A stretch of DNA of 64,000 nucleotides from Rhynchosporium graminicola (GCA_900074885.1 FJUW01000080.1:81255-145254), one strand, 5' to 3'; counted from the stretch's first letter, positions 1 to 12,033 are shown. Translations and numbers: made by a program. The notes: generated from the letters alone by a model not told the origin.

Positions 1-74
1 ATTTCTGTGAACTGCTCAGTACTGAAGTTAGCGACGCCAGCGGCGCCGAAGACTACTGCTGGAGCTTGAGACAT
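1..74 (-). CDS. Aldo/keto reductase, N-terminal fragment (runs off the left edge)
   Basis: The minus strand opens with an ATG at 72-74 and reads MSQAPAVVFGAAGVANFS and six further residues before the window ends. A VVFGAAG start followed by a short Phe-Ser-x-Glu stretch is how fungal aldo/keto reductases of the aflatoxin-aldehyde-reductase type begin; these are NADPH-dependent cytosolic enzymes reducing aldehydes and ketones. Only about 24 residues are visible, so neither the catalytic Tyr nor the substrate class can be checked. The promoter, to the right, contains a GATGGC repeat and a CTACC-rich motif. The family call rests on the N-terminus alone. Confidence 0.55.
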   Translation of the reverse strand, partial: MSQAPAVVFGAAGVANFSTEQFTE

Positions 75-131
75 TTTGATTGCTGCTTGGCGTGTAGGAA
101 GAAATGGTTGACCAAGAATGCAGTATAGCTG

Positions 132-182
132 GAGATGGAGATGGCGATGGCGATGGCGATGGGCGATGGCGATGGCGATGGA
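132..182. repeat. GATGGC hexanucleotide microsatellite
   Basis: A run of GATGGC units with one slipped copy (GGGC) lies about 60 bp upstream of the aldo/keto reductase ATG. It is in its promoter or 5' UTR. The open frame through it encodes Arg-Trp and Ala-Met runs and is not a gene. Confidence 0.9.
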
Positions 183-821
183 GCGGGAAAGGCACGATAC
201 TTATACTTTCAACGCACTAACTCGTGAGGTACCTACCTGCCTACCTGCCTACCCACTTCGACAGATGTCGTGCCTTCAGTTTCCTTCCTTCTCTGCAGGT
301 TGGAGCAACCAACCCCGCAACAGGACGAGATTGTCCAACATAACAACAGGATTACCACAAGCTGGCCTGATTGATGTCACTCATAGACAGACGCCCCATA
401 TGTAGAGCCCCGTTTTCCTCTTGACTGTATCTTTCTTTTTGTTTTTGATGTGTAAGAAACCTGGAACCCTGTGTATGGCATCACGACAAGTTCCACTGAC
501 ACAATCATCTACAAAAGTACCCCGCCTTCAGCTGTGCGATCCCGATCCTTGTCCACATCGCATCGGCCCGTACGGAGAGCAATGATCATTCATCGGACCT
601 GCTTGGTAAGCCGAGGACTGGGGGGTTATCTCTTGCTGGACTCCGAGGCATGACTTTGAATGCCTTTGCCGACTTGCTGGTGCATGTCGATTAGGAGTAC
701 CTACAACTGTTATTTATCAGTGCTACAACAATCAGATCTCCGCTTGTTGTGGGAGGAGATGTTGAATCCACGAGAAAGACTTATTCCTATCTAGGTACCG
801 AGGCATAAAAAAGCTTCGCGT
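183..821. other. Intergenic region, no gene seen
   Basis: Normal base composition up to the border of the AT-rich block. Contains a CTACC-rich stretch at 231-253. Open frames here are short and lack family features. I see no RNA gene. Confidence 0.5.
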
Positions 822-920
822 ATGGCGCTCGTTAACGATAATATGTCTCAACTGCGCTAAGATCGGAAAATACCCACTCACGTGAATGAAAATCAAACTA
901 CATAATTCTTTAAATATATA
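822..920. repeat. Left terminal inverted repeat of the outer element
   Basis: The left arm starts ATGGCGCTCGTTAACGA and includes CTCAACTGCGC and CACTCACGTGAATGAAAATC. Its reverse complement lies at 11934-12033 with scattered, mostly transition-type differences. The two arms are about 100 bp long and sit just outside the 10.5-kb retroelement. A perfect target duplication for this outer element was not found. Confidence 0.8.
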
Positions 921-923
921 ATA

Positions 924-928
924 GTAAT
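924..928. repeat. Target-site duplication GTAAT, left copy
   Basis: GTAAT immediately precedes the TG that opens the 5' LTR. The same five bases immediately follow the 3' LTR at 11475-11479. Five base pairs is the usual duplication length for LTR retrotransposons. Confidence 0.8.
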
Positions 929-1197
929 TGTGACGACAGCTCATCTGAATATCACATGAGGAGAAGGATAGATACCGGGGCCCAAGTTCCTAGGTATCCC
1001 GATATAACTAGTATCCGACTCGGTATAGTATCGGACTAGTACCGGTATATATATATAAAGTGCCTTATACTCTATCTCTCTTCTTCTCCTTTCCTTATCT
1101 TTTTATTTCCTTAGTAATAGACTATATAAGATCGCTTTTAGCTTCCTTACTTATTTTATCCTTACTCGTATATCGCTTTAAATCTTAAATTATTATA
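929..1197 (+). repeat. 5' LTR
   Basis: About 269 bp starting TGTGACGACAGC and ending TATTATA. It matches 11207-11474 throughout and holds a TATA-like run (TATATATATATAAAG) upstream of a pyrimidine-rich stretch. Its first bases keep G and C where the right copy has A and T, so this end is less mutated. Confidence 0.85.
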
Positions 1198-2464
1198 TTA
1201 AATAAAAAGATTAAGATAGCCGGAGATAGCCTAATATAATATCTTATCTACTAAGTTAGTTATTCGATAACTACTCTTATATAGCTAAGATTCTAGAGAT
1301 CTCTAAGATAGCTATAAATCAGAGTTTAATTTAGCTTATTATAAATAGTATAATAGAGGAGGTCTTCGCTAACACTCCTTTAATAACTCTCTTAATATAA
1401 AGGAACTATAGATAGATTTTAAAGAAAGTATAATAAATACCCCAGAACTTTAACTTTTATATATTACCGCTGAAATAGCCCTAATATACCCCTTTTTAAG
1501 CTATTATTATAGCTCCTAACTAATAAACTAGAGACTTTTCCGGTTCTAGGGGAACTCGACACGATCTCTCCCGCTCTACCTCCGAACCTAATCTATTATA
1601 CTTTTCTTTACTTTAAATATCTCTTATACTAGAGAATATTAATACCTTATTAAGGAAGTACTAACTAAGAAGGAAAGGAAAATAAAAGCGAAATTCACTA
1701 GGAGTATAATCGCTAAGTACTTCTACTTCTATAGATAACTCGAATCTGATCTATTCTCTCTTATAATAATTAGTAGACTAAGAGGAAAAGAATAACTCTT
1801 TAGAAGACATTATAAATAAACTAATCTCTATATAAGATAGGTTCCTCGCAGGGGTCCCTCGCTTATCTTCGACTCTCTTACTAGAGCTAGTACTATAATC
1901 TCTACGTATTCCGGAGTTTAATAAGCTAATAAACTCTATTCTAATATATAGCACTAAGAGAGAGGATATTATTCCTAACAAACTATTACTCTCTCTTAGC
2001 GCCGAATTAGTAGAGTTACGCCTTAAGAAGTCTTATCTTACTAAGAAGATCTTACCTTTAGATAATAGATCAGATCCTACTTTCCTTTAATAGAGAGTAT
2101 TAATATAAGACTAGCTAGTTATAAACGCTAACTATTATCCTACGGACCTCTCCTAGCGCGTTCTCGTATAAGGACTAGTTACTAGATTAGCTAAAGAGTA
2201 TCTTACGCTTTAATAGTATAATACTATACTAATAAGTTTAAGATTAGTAATAAAATAATCTCCTTATTAGAGAAGAACTTTCTTACTAGTTTAGAAGAAG
2301 ATAACTATTATAATACTTTTTATTACTTAGAAATATAATAACTTAGCTATACCCGCGAGACTTTCGCTAAGTTTTATAATCGATTCTAAAGCGCTACTAT
2401 CTAAAGTAAAGTTAAAAAAAAAGAGTAGTTCTTCTATATATAAGATAAGATTATACTATCTTTA
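1198..2464 (+). pseudogene. Decayed gag-like region of the retroelement
   Basis: Downstream of the 5' LTR the plus strand retains a broken gag-like reading (for example a KSYLTKKILPLDNRSDPTF segment near 2020-2085) interrupted by many stops. The region ends abruptly at the reversed LTR at 2465. The assignment is by position after the LTR and general character; no zinc knuckle could be read. Confidence 0.5.
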
Positions 2465-2742
2465 TATAACGATACAAGACTCGAGGCGGTATACGAGCAA
2501 GAATAAAATAAGTAGGGAGGCTAAGAGCGATCTTATATAGTCTATTATAAAGGAAATAAAAAGATAAGGAAAGTAAGAGAAGAGATATGAAGTACGAAGC
2601 CCCTTATATATATATACTAGTACTAGTCTGATACTATACTGAGTCGGATACTAGTTATACCGGGATACTTATAATACCTATGAACTTAGGCCCTAGTATC
2701 TATCCTTCTCCTTATATGATATTCAAGTAAGCTATCGTTATA
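2465..2742 (-). repeat. Third LTR copy, reverse orientation
   Basis: The reverse complement of this segment matches both outer LTRs, including the TAAGAGCGATCTTATATAG block and the GAGTCGGATACTAGTTATA block. It is bordered at 2743-2762 by CCCCCCTAAGAAG, the complement of the polypurine tract that precedes the right LTR at 11190-11203. It is therefore the 3' LTR of a minus-strand element. Confidence 0.85.
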
Positions 2743-5700
2743 TTACTGCCCCCCCTAAGAAGAGCTTAACCCTAAGCTCGTAAGGTTATAATTTATATAA
2801 TCGGTTTTTATTATAACTATTTCCGTCGATATTCGCATAACTAGTATTAGCCGGTCTTTAATAGTAGTAAACCCTTTATTAGGTACTAGCTAGTTATATT
2901 ACTATAATAGTACTATATTAGTTATAGCTTCTAAATCGGGCGGTAAACTATATTTACTTTATCTATTTATAGCGGGAGTCGAGTTTAAGTAGAGTATAGA
3001 GTATATAAAAGAAGGGGTTTATTAATATTAGGGTATTCCTTCTTTAACCTTAATAATTACTTAAACTATAAGTTTACTTTCCCTAGACTATAATATAGTT
3101 ACTAGAGTAGCTATCTTTACTAATACTATAATAGTACTACTATAATCTTATATATTAATTAACTTAATTAACTTTTCTCCTCTTATAGATAAGTTACTTA
3201 CCTTAGAGTTAGGGATACTTTCTAGATAAGGTATAAGAGTTCTATAGGTCTTTAATACTAATACCTCTAGTACTTCTGCTAGTTCCTACCGGTGCCTTTT
3301 CAGTAGTATATTATATATATTACTTATAATATATTCGCGCTTTTCTTAAGCTAAAGTATAATAATACTCTTACTCTAGAACTTCTCTATTTATTTAATAA
3401 GCTTAACTCTAAGCTTTATAAGTATTACGCGGTATTAAAGAGTAGTTATAAGTATATAAGTTATCTGATCCTAAGCGTAGTTATATATACTAACGCGTTA
3501 TAATTACTTAATTATATTAATATAAAGTATATTATCTTATCTAGTTTACTTCTAGGCGATAAAGCGAGGGATCCGGAGCTAAATTAGGGTAGTATTATAG
3601 CTACTTATAAAGTAATTAATCAGATCTATTATCTCGCGAAATCTGCTACTCTTATTACTATATTAGAGATTATTACTATATAATTAGTAGAGACTTAAGC
3701 TTTAAGGCGATCTATAGAGAAAGTATTTAAGGAGTTAGAGTTTATTAAGTTAGTAAGTTAAGATCCTAGAACCCTTAGATACTAGTATAATACTAATATA
3801 ATATAGGATTTAGATATACTATTAGTAGATTCAGCGAAATCTAAAGTAGTAGTATAAATAGTATTAAAGCAGATAAAGGAATTAAATACTATTATATAGG
3901 ATTTTATAAAGAAAGCTATATTTAAAGCTATAATATCTAATACTAGGGGAAAGAGGAACTTACTTTCTAGTTCTAAGATAGTATCAGATCTGAATACTCC
4001 CGGACCCTCTCTAAAGAAGAAAGCTCGTAGGATTAGCTATTATACTCGATCTGCTACTAGAGCTATATTAGTAGATTTAAGTAAGGAGTTAGATATAATA
4101 GTTCTAGTTCTAGATATTCTAGAATTACTAAGAGCTCTAGAGACCTTAGAGGAGAAAGCTAGTAAAGTAGAAGTAGTAGAGGAAGTAGAGTTTTAGATAT
4201 AGCGCTATTATAGAGTATAATCAGGAGATTATCCTTAGTAATAAATTTTAATACTAATCTCTATAGTAGTTTCTTATCCTCTAAGTAATTATAGTTATCT
4301 ATTCTATTTTCCTAAGCTTTAATCTATTAATCTAGTTTATATAGAAGTCTAGGTTTACTTAGTTTAATAGTATAGAAGTCTCTAAGCTTATATAGAGTAC
4401 CTATTAGGTCAGAAGCGTTATACTAAGTTAAGTCTAGGTTATAGTCTAGCTAGCTAACTTAATACTTCAGATTACCTCTTAGGAGTCGTATAATAAGTAT
4501 ATCTTATAATTTCTACTCTTCTTAAGTAGCGATAATCTCCGGAGGTAGGTTTAGTAGCTCTTAGCTTAGTAATAAGTTATCCGGGTCCTTAAAGAGTAAT
4601 TCTAAAGCGAATATATTATATATAGAAGACCTAGGAGGTAAATCTAGCTTATAAGAGTATCTGATCTTAGCTAGGACTTAGTATAATCTTACCTAAAGAC
4701 TAGATAGCTTCTTACTTAGCTAGTAATTCTTAAAGTTCCTTATAGAGAGAAATATCTTATCTCTAACTTCCTAGTCGATACTACGCTATTTCGGATTAGT
4801 TATAGCGCTTATCTTTTACTAGGTAGCTAGTATATTAGCTTTTATAAACTCGATAGCGGATTTAGTATATTTAACTAAAGATTTAGTATTAATATAATTA
4901 AGTTTCTCTTATAGTATCGATATAGTAAGTTACTTCTAATCCTAGCTATTCTATAGTAGTATATTATATTTAAAGGTATATAGTACTATATTAATAGAAT
5001 TATAAGGTAAGGTTACTTAAGCGTAGTCTATTATTAGTAGTAGGTCGCTCTAGTTACTCTAATAGTAATTAATAAAAAGTCTAAAGCGTTAGTTAATATA
5101 CTAATTTATAATCTCTATTTATCTATCGGTTTACTAGTAGAAGGAAGTAGAAAGCTTAACTTTAACTCTAATTATATAGTAAAACTCTTACTAGAAAGAT
5201 AAGATAAATTAAGCTCCTCGGTCAGATATAATTAACTTAAGAGTATATCCGAAACGATATATCTATTAAATAAATAATATAGCTATCTCGCGGGTATCGA
5301 TATTATAGTAGTATAATACTAATACGGAGTCCTTCCCTAAGTAGTCGATAAATACTAATATCTTATTAAACTCTTAGTTATTAGGCGGAAAGTCCTTAAA
5401 ATCTATAGCTAGGTACTATATAAGGTAGCTAGGTACTAGTAATAAGTAGAGGAATCCTTACTATTTTATCTGCTTCAGATAAGAGTACTAGTAGGAATAA
5501 TAATTATAAGTATACTATTTTATATCCGATATAAGTCCTTTCTAGTAGTAATAGGTAGAAATCATTTTAGCGGTCTTATGAGTATTTAGATAGGTAAAGG
5601 AAACTTAATTATAGATTTCGCTGATCAAATAAGTATATAATAAGGTATAGTATTATATATATAGATAACTATTTTAAAGTAGTAAGCTATTATTAATAGT

Positions 5701-7641
5701 ATAGCTATTTCCAAATATATTCTATTTATTAGAGAACAATTCTCGATTGAATTAGTATAGTTCTCGATTAAATCAAAGGAATTATATACGAGTTCTGATA
5801 GTATATTAATCCCTATCGATATTAAGTATATATAACTTATTTAATCGATATAATATTTAGCTAATTCCGTATTAATCCTAAGGTCTAAGCGATCTAGAGG
5901 TAATAAAACCCGAGATCTATTATCCTGTTTCTATTATTCTTATATCCTTAAGTCTTATTCCTTATAGCTAAGGATATTAGCTTTAGTATTATCTTTATTA
6001 AGTATATATATAATTTGAAAGTTAAGTTCAGATAGGAATTCTATTTATCTAGCTTATTTACTAGTTAGGACCTTAGTAGTTATAAAGTATTCTAAGGATC
6101 GATAGTCTATATATATACTAGTATAATATTATAATAATATAAGTTCAGGTCTCTATTTTCGGAAAGACTTAATAATAGCGTATAATTCCTTATTATAGAT
6201 CTCCTAGTTAGGTTCGTATCTTTTAAGAATATAGGAGTAGAATCTAATTAGATACTATTAATTATCTTTATATAATTAAGAGATAACTCTAGCTATTATA
6301 CTATTAGAAGTATTAGTTTCTAGTTTGGTTTATAATTCTAAGTCGAAATAGTATAGTTTCTGTACTAATAGTAGCTATTACTATAACTCGTCGAAGGATT
6401 TCTTATAATCGTTAGTGAAATTCTATAGTATTATAAGCTTAGTAAGTATTAAAAGAGGTTTAGTAATAAGGCTAAAATTCTTAAAAAAAATAAACAATAG
6501 AAACTATAGAATCCTAAGAAAGATTTTATAGCTATTACTATTTCGGGGTACTTCTAGTTTACTAATAGTATTACTTTCTTAGGATCTGACTTAATTCTAT
6601 TAATAGTAATAATATATCTAAGGTATTTAGTCCGAGTAATATAGAATTCGCTTTTCTTAATATTTACTTAAAGTATAGTATTTATTAAGTATTATAATAC
6701 TAATTTAATATATTTCTTATATTCCTAGAGTGTTTCCGAGTATATAAGAATATTATCTAAGTAAGCTATATAGAAATCGTCTAAGTAGTCTAATAGTATA
6801 TTATTTATATATTAATAGTATATACTAGGTCTATTATAGAGCTCAAAAGATAGTACCTTATATTTATAAGATCTAAAGCGAGTTCGGAAGGTAATATACT
6901 CCTCTAATTCGGGGTCTATATAGATATAGTTAAATACTATATAGATGTCTAGTTTAGTAAAGACTATAGCTTTAGATATATAAGTTAAGAGCTTATCGAT
7001 CCTAGGTATTAGGTATAAATCCTTTCGAGTGATCGTATTAAGCTTATAATAATCGATATAGAAGCGTAACTCTCTATCGGCTTTCTTAATAAATAATATA
7101 AGTAATATAAAAGGACTTTAGCTAGATTTAATAAATCCCTTATCTAAGTTCTTTATAAAGTACTTCTTAGTTACTTATAGTTCCTCTATAGACTATTAAT
7201 ATAAGAGCGAATATATATTAGGTAATAGTTCTTCTAGAATAATTTTATAATTATATAAGTAATAAAGTAGAAGAATATTAGAATTCCGTTTAGAAAAAGC
7301 TTTCTTAAGAGTATAATACTATTCTAGTAGCTTTTTAGCTATAAGTCGTTCGGTATTAGGATCCTTAGGGGAGTTGCTATCTAGATAATCTTATAAAATA
7401 TAGTCTATCTTATAAATACTAATAAAGAATAATTCAGAACTTTTATATTTTATATTAAAATAAAAAACTATAGTACTAATTTAGTAAATCGGAACTAGTT
7501 TCTAGATCCTTAGGGATTAAGAGGTATACTCGCAGTAAGGTTTCAGCGCGAGTACCTTTCTTAATACTTTCGGAAGAGGAAAGGGTTCGGATTCCTTAGT
7601 AATAAGCGGAAATAAGTTAAATAGTAAGGATTATATATTAA
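2743..7641 (-). pseudogene. Ty3/gypsy pol relic (reverse transcriptase, integrase, chromodomain-like tail), inverted copy
   Basis: Read on the minus strand, 6737-6763 gives YLDNILIYS, the gypsy reverse-transcriptase active-site motif with its second Asp now Asn (a G-to-A change). Further downstream, around 5480-5510, is the integrase zinc-finger region with its cysteines read as Tyr and a TAG between them. The 3' part reaches the reversed LTR at 2742. Stops occur every few dozen codons. The 3' half is duplicated in inverted orientation at 8048-11206. Confidence 0.75.
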
Positions 7642-8047
7642 TGTGAAAATTGAGGGTGGAAATCGGGCAAAGGTCAGAGTAACAGAATAATACGTGATCA
7701 ATTTGACTTGCTTTGCTTACTTGCTTGAAGAGAGCTAATTACAGGAGAGATTCTAGCTACTTATATAGCTATATGAGCTCTCTAGAATATTCTATACTAC
7801 GTAATACAGAACTCTATAGAAGAAGACGCGTATTCCGTAGAATCATACTACGTCAGTAGAAACCTCTAGAAGTACGATATACGTACTAGGGAGTAGTAAA
7901 ACTCTATCGAGGACCTTCATAGTAACTCTAATAGAGTATATAGGGTACAGGCTATGGATAAGGTACAGGGTGTAGGTGCCAGGTACAATAAGGTATATGC
8001 GCAAGGTACTGAACTAGGTACTAAGACCATGTACTAACAAGGTACAG
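7642..8047. mobile_element. Foreign segment at the junction of the inverted arms, possibly a solo LTR
   Basis: About 405 bp that starts TGTGAAAATTGAGGG and ends ACAAGGTACAGG. It is clearly less AT-biased than both flanks and is rich in GGTAC words. It has no match to the gypsy LTRs. A TG start and a nearby CA end suggest an LTR of another family, but I found no convincing target duplication. Confidence 0.35.
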
Positions 8048-11000
8048 GGATCGCTTAGACCTTAAGATTAATACGAAATTAGCTAAATATTATATCGATT
8101 AAATTAGTTATATATACTTAATATTACTAAGGACTAATATACTATCGGAACTCGTATATAACTCCTTTGATATAATCGAGAAACTATACTAATTTAACTA
8201 AGAATTATTCTCTAATAAACAGAATATATTAGGAAACAGCTATACTATTAATAATAGCTTACTACTTTATAATAGTTATATATACGTATAATACTATACC
8301 TTATTATATACTTATTTAATTAGCGAAATCTACGATCAAGTTCCTTCTGCTTATCTAAATACTTATAAGACTACTAAAATGATTTCTACTTATTACTACT
8401 AGAAAGGACTTATATCGGATATAAAATAGTATATTTATAATTACCGCTCTTACTAGTACTCTTATCTGAAGCAGGTGAAATAATAAGGATTCCTCTACTT
8501 ATTACTAGTACTTAGCTACTTTATATAGTACTTAGCTATAGATTTTAAGGACTTCCTGCCTAATAACTAGGGATTTAATAAGATATTAGTATTTATTAAC
8601 TACTTATAGAAGGACTCTATATTAGTACTATATTACTATAATATCGATACCCGCGGGATAGCTATACTATTTATATAATAGATATATTAGTTTAGATATA
8701 CCCTTAAATTAATTATATCTGACTAAGGAGCTTAGTTTATCTTATTCTTCTAGTAAGAGTTTTACTATATAATTAGAGTTAAAGTTAAGCTCTCTATCTC
8801 TTTCTATTAGTAAACTAATAGATAAATAGAGATTATAAACTAGTATATTAACTAATACCTTAGACTCTTTATTAATTATTACTAGAGTAACTAGGGCGAA
8901 CTACTACTAATAATAAACCGCGCTTAAGTAACTTTACCTTACGATTCTATTAGTATAGCGCTATATACTCTTAAATATAGTATATTACTATAGAATAGCT
9001 AGGATTAGAAGTAACTTACTATATAGATACCGTAAGAGAAGCTTAACTATATCGATTCTAAATCCTTAGCTAAATATGCTAAATCCGCTATTGAGTTTAT
9101 AAAAGCTAATATATTAGCTATTTAGTAGAGGATAAGCGCTATAACTAACTCGAAATAGTATAATATTAACTAGGAAGTTAAAGATAAGGTATTTCTCTTT
9201 ATAAGGAACTTTAAGAATTACTAGCTAAGTAAAAAGCTATCTAGCCTCTAGGTAGGACTATATTAGGTCCTAGCTAAAGTCAGATATTCTTATAAGCTAT
9301 ATTTACTTCCTAGATCTTTAATATATAATATATTCGCCTCGGAATTACTCTTTAAGGACCCGGATAACTTATTACTAAGCTAGGAGCTACTAAACTTACC
9401 CCCGGAGATTATCGCTACTTAAGAAAAGTAGGAGTTATAAGATATACTTATTATACGACTCTTAAGAGGTAATCTGAAGTATTAAGTTAGCTAGCTAAGC
9501 TATAATCCGGACTTAACTTAGTATAACGCTTCCGACCTAATAGGTACTCTATATAAGCTTAGAGACTTCTACGCTATAAACCTAAGTAGACTTAGACCTT
9601 TATATAAACTAGATTAATAGATTAAGGCTTAAGAAGACGGAATAGATAATTATAGTTATTTAGAAGATAATAAACTATTATAGATACTAGTATTAAAGAT
9701 TTATTACTAAAGATAATCCCTTAATTATACTTTATAATAATACTATATCTAAAACTCTACTTCTTCTATTACTTCTACTTTACTAGCTTTCTCCCCTAAG
9801 GTCTCCGGAGCTTCTAGTAAAGATAATATACTTAGAACTAGAACTACTATATCTAACTCTTTACTTAAATTTATTAATATAGCTCGAGTAGCAGATTAAG
9901 TATAATAGCTAATCCTATAAGCTTTCTTCTTTAGAGAAAGTCCGAGAGTATCTAGATCTGACGCTATTTTAGAACTAGAAGGTAAATTCCTCTTTCCGCT
10001 AGTATTAGATATTATAGCTCTAAATATAGCTTTCTTCGCAAATTCCTATATAATAGTATTTAACTCTTTTATCTACTTTAATACTATTTATATTACTACC
10101 TTAGATTTCGCCGAATCTATTTTTAAAATATCTAAGTCCTATATTATATTAGTATTATACTAGTATCTAAGGGTTCAAAAGATCTTAATATACTACTTTA
10201 ATAAACTCTAACTCCTTAAATACTTTCTCTATAGATCGTCTTAAAGCTTAAGTCTTTACTAATTATATAATAGTAATCTCTAACGTAGTAATAAGAGTAG
10301 TAGATTTCGCGAGATAATAGATCTGCTCGATAGCCTTATAAGTAGTTATAATACCGCCCCGATTTAGCTCTAGATCTCTAGCTTTATCGCCTAAGAGTAA
10401 ACCGGATAAGATAATATACTCTATATTAATATAATTAAGTAATTATAACGCGTTAGTATATATAACTATACTTAGGATCAGATAACTTATATACTTATAA
10501 CTACTCTTTAATACTATATAATACTTATGAAGCTTAGAATTAAGCTTATTAAATAAATAGAGAAGCTCTAGAGTAAGAGTATTATTATACTTTAGCTTAA
10601 GGAAGGCGCGAATATATTATAAGTAATATATATAATATACTACCGAAAGGGCACCGGTAGGAACTAGTAAAAGTACTAGAAGTATTAGTATTATAGACTT
10701 ATAAAACCCTTATACCTTATCTGGAAAGTATCTCTAACTCTAAGGTAAGTAACTTACTTATAATAAGAGAAGGGTTAATTAAGTCGATAAATATATAAGA
10801 TTATAGTAGACTACTATAGTAGTTAGTAATAATACTTACTCTAGTAACTATATTATAGTCTAAGGAGAGTAAACTTATAGTTTAAGTAGTTATTATAGTT
10901 AAAGAAGAAAAGCTCTAATATTAATAAACTCCTTTCTTTATATATCTTACGCTTTACTTAAACTCGACTCCTGCTATAAACAGATAAAGTAAATATAGCT

Positions 11001-11206
11001 TACCGCCCGATTTAGAAGCTATAAATAATATAGTACTATTATAGTAATATAACTAGTTAGTACCTAATAAAGAATTTACTACTATTAAAGAGTAACTAGT
11101 ATCTATTACGCGAATATCGATAAAAATAGTTATAATAAAGACTAATTTCTAGTATAAATTATAACCTTCCGAGCTTAGGGTTAAGCTCTTCTTAGGGGGG
11201 AGGTAA
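8048..11206 (+). pseudogene. Ty3/gypsy integrase and 3' pol relic, plus-strand copy
   Basis: Homology with the inverted arm begins at about 8048 (GATCGCTTAGACC). The plus strand shows the integrase zinc-binding region near 8440-8460 with both cysteines read as Tyr and a TAG between them. A chromodomain-like C-terminal stretch follows around 9440-9620 (YNPDLT, YKLRDF). The region ends at a polypurine tract next to the 3' LTR. Gag, protease and most of the reverse transcriptase are absent from this copy. Confidence 0.7.
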
Positions 11207-11474
11207 TATAATAATAGCTTATCTGAATATCACACGAGGAGAAGGATAGATACCGGGGCTTAAGTTCCTAGGTATCCCGGTATAACTAGTATCCGACTCG
11301 GTATGTATCAGACTAGTACCGGCATATATATAAGAGGTGCCTTATACTCTATCTCTCTTCTTCTCCCTTCCTTATCTTCTTATTTCCTTAGTAGTAGACT
11401 ATATAAGATCGCTCTTAGCCTCCCTACTTGTTTTATCCTTGCTCGTATACCGCCTTGAGTCTTGTGTCGTTATA
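11207..11474 (+). repeat. 3' LTR
   Basis: About 268 bp matching 929-1197. It follows the polypurine tract CTTAGGGGGGAGG and ends TCGTTATA directly before GTAAT. Differences from the left LTR are mainly transitions. An open frame inside it (11337-11519) is fortuitous. Confidence 0.85.
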
Positions 11475-11479
11475 GTAAT
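11475..11479. repeat. Target-site duplication GTAAT, right copy
   Basis: Exact repeat of 924-928, directly after the 3' LTR. Confidence 0.8.
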
Positions 11480-11629
11480 AGTAAATAGTAATAGGTTATC
11501 TTCTAATTTCTTATGTTAAATACTTTAGTAGTATAATAGAAGTATCTAATCTAATTCCTCGGCCTCCTCGCTAGAATCTTCCTCCTCTGATAACTCCTTA
11601 ACCTCTATAATAAGATTAGTAATATTATC

Positions 11630-11872
11630 CTACTCCGAAAAAGCCTTATCCCTATTATCTGATTCCTTATTATCAGTAATAACTACCTGAATATCCTCAC
11701 TTTTATATCCCCAAGTAGTTTCCTTAAACTCAGACTCCTCTTCCTTCTCTAAATAGGCCTTAGTAGCCTCAGGATCTAAAACATCCTTAATAAACTGCTT
11801 AAAGACCTCCTTCTTAGCTCTATACATCTTAGTACTATCTTTAATAATTCTGCTCTCTATTCTAGAGATCAT
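11630..11872 (-). CDS. Short charged ORF inside the outer inverted-repeat element
   Basis: An 80-codon ORF with an ATG at 11870-11872 encodes a Lys/Glu-rich peptide with no recognised motif. It lies between the right target duplication and the right inverted repeat, so it belongs to the element that the retrotransposon entered, not to the retrotransposon. It may be a remnant of a larger protein or chance. The surrounding sequence is AT-rich and has stops in the other frames. Confidence 0.25.
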   Translation of the reverse strand: MISRIESRIIKDSTKMYRAKKEVFKQFIKDVLDPEATKAYLEKEEESEFKETTWGYKSEDIQVVITDNKESDNRDKAFSE

Positions 11873-11933
11873 TCTATTTATCCTCTTCTTAAAGTGTTCA
11901 CTAAGACCGACTTCGTCATTAACTTCCTCCTAA

Positions 11934-12033
11934 TATATAGTTCAAAGAATTATTTAATTTGATTTTCATTCACGTGAGTGGATATTTTCCGATATGGGCG
12001 CAGTTGAGACATGTTGTCGTTAACGAGCGCCAT
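11934..12033. repeat. Right terminal inverted repeat of the outer element
   Basis: Reverse complement of 822-920, ending GTTAACGAGCGCCAT. Without the inserted retrotransposon the outer element would be about 660 bp, too small for a complete transposase, so it is probably non-autonomous. The superfamily is not assigned: flanking bases give no clear duplication. Confidence 0.8.

Larger units (their letters stand above)
929..11474 (+). mobile_element. Composite Ty3/gypsy LTR retrotransposon, decayed and internally inverted
   Basis: The element is bounded by direct LTRs at 929-1197 and 11207-11474 and flanked by GTAAT duplications. Inside are, in order: a gag-like relic (+), a third LTR in reverse orientation (2465-2742), an inverted gypsy pol (-), a less AT-rich insert (7642-8047), and a plus-strand 3' pol part. 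The arms 2465 to about 5900 and about 8048 to 11474 are inverted copies of each other. All frames are full of TAA and TAG, and cysteine and glutamine codons of known motifs have become TAC/TAT and TAG, as expected from C-to-T change on both strands. No functional protein can be read. Confidence 0.85.

Noticed and set aside
118..405. 95-codon plus-strand ORF with Arg-Trp and Ala-Met runs
   Set aside because: Product of the GATGGC microsatellite; no other coding evidence.
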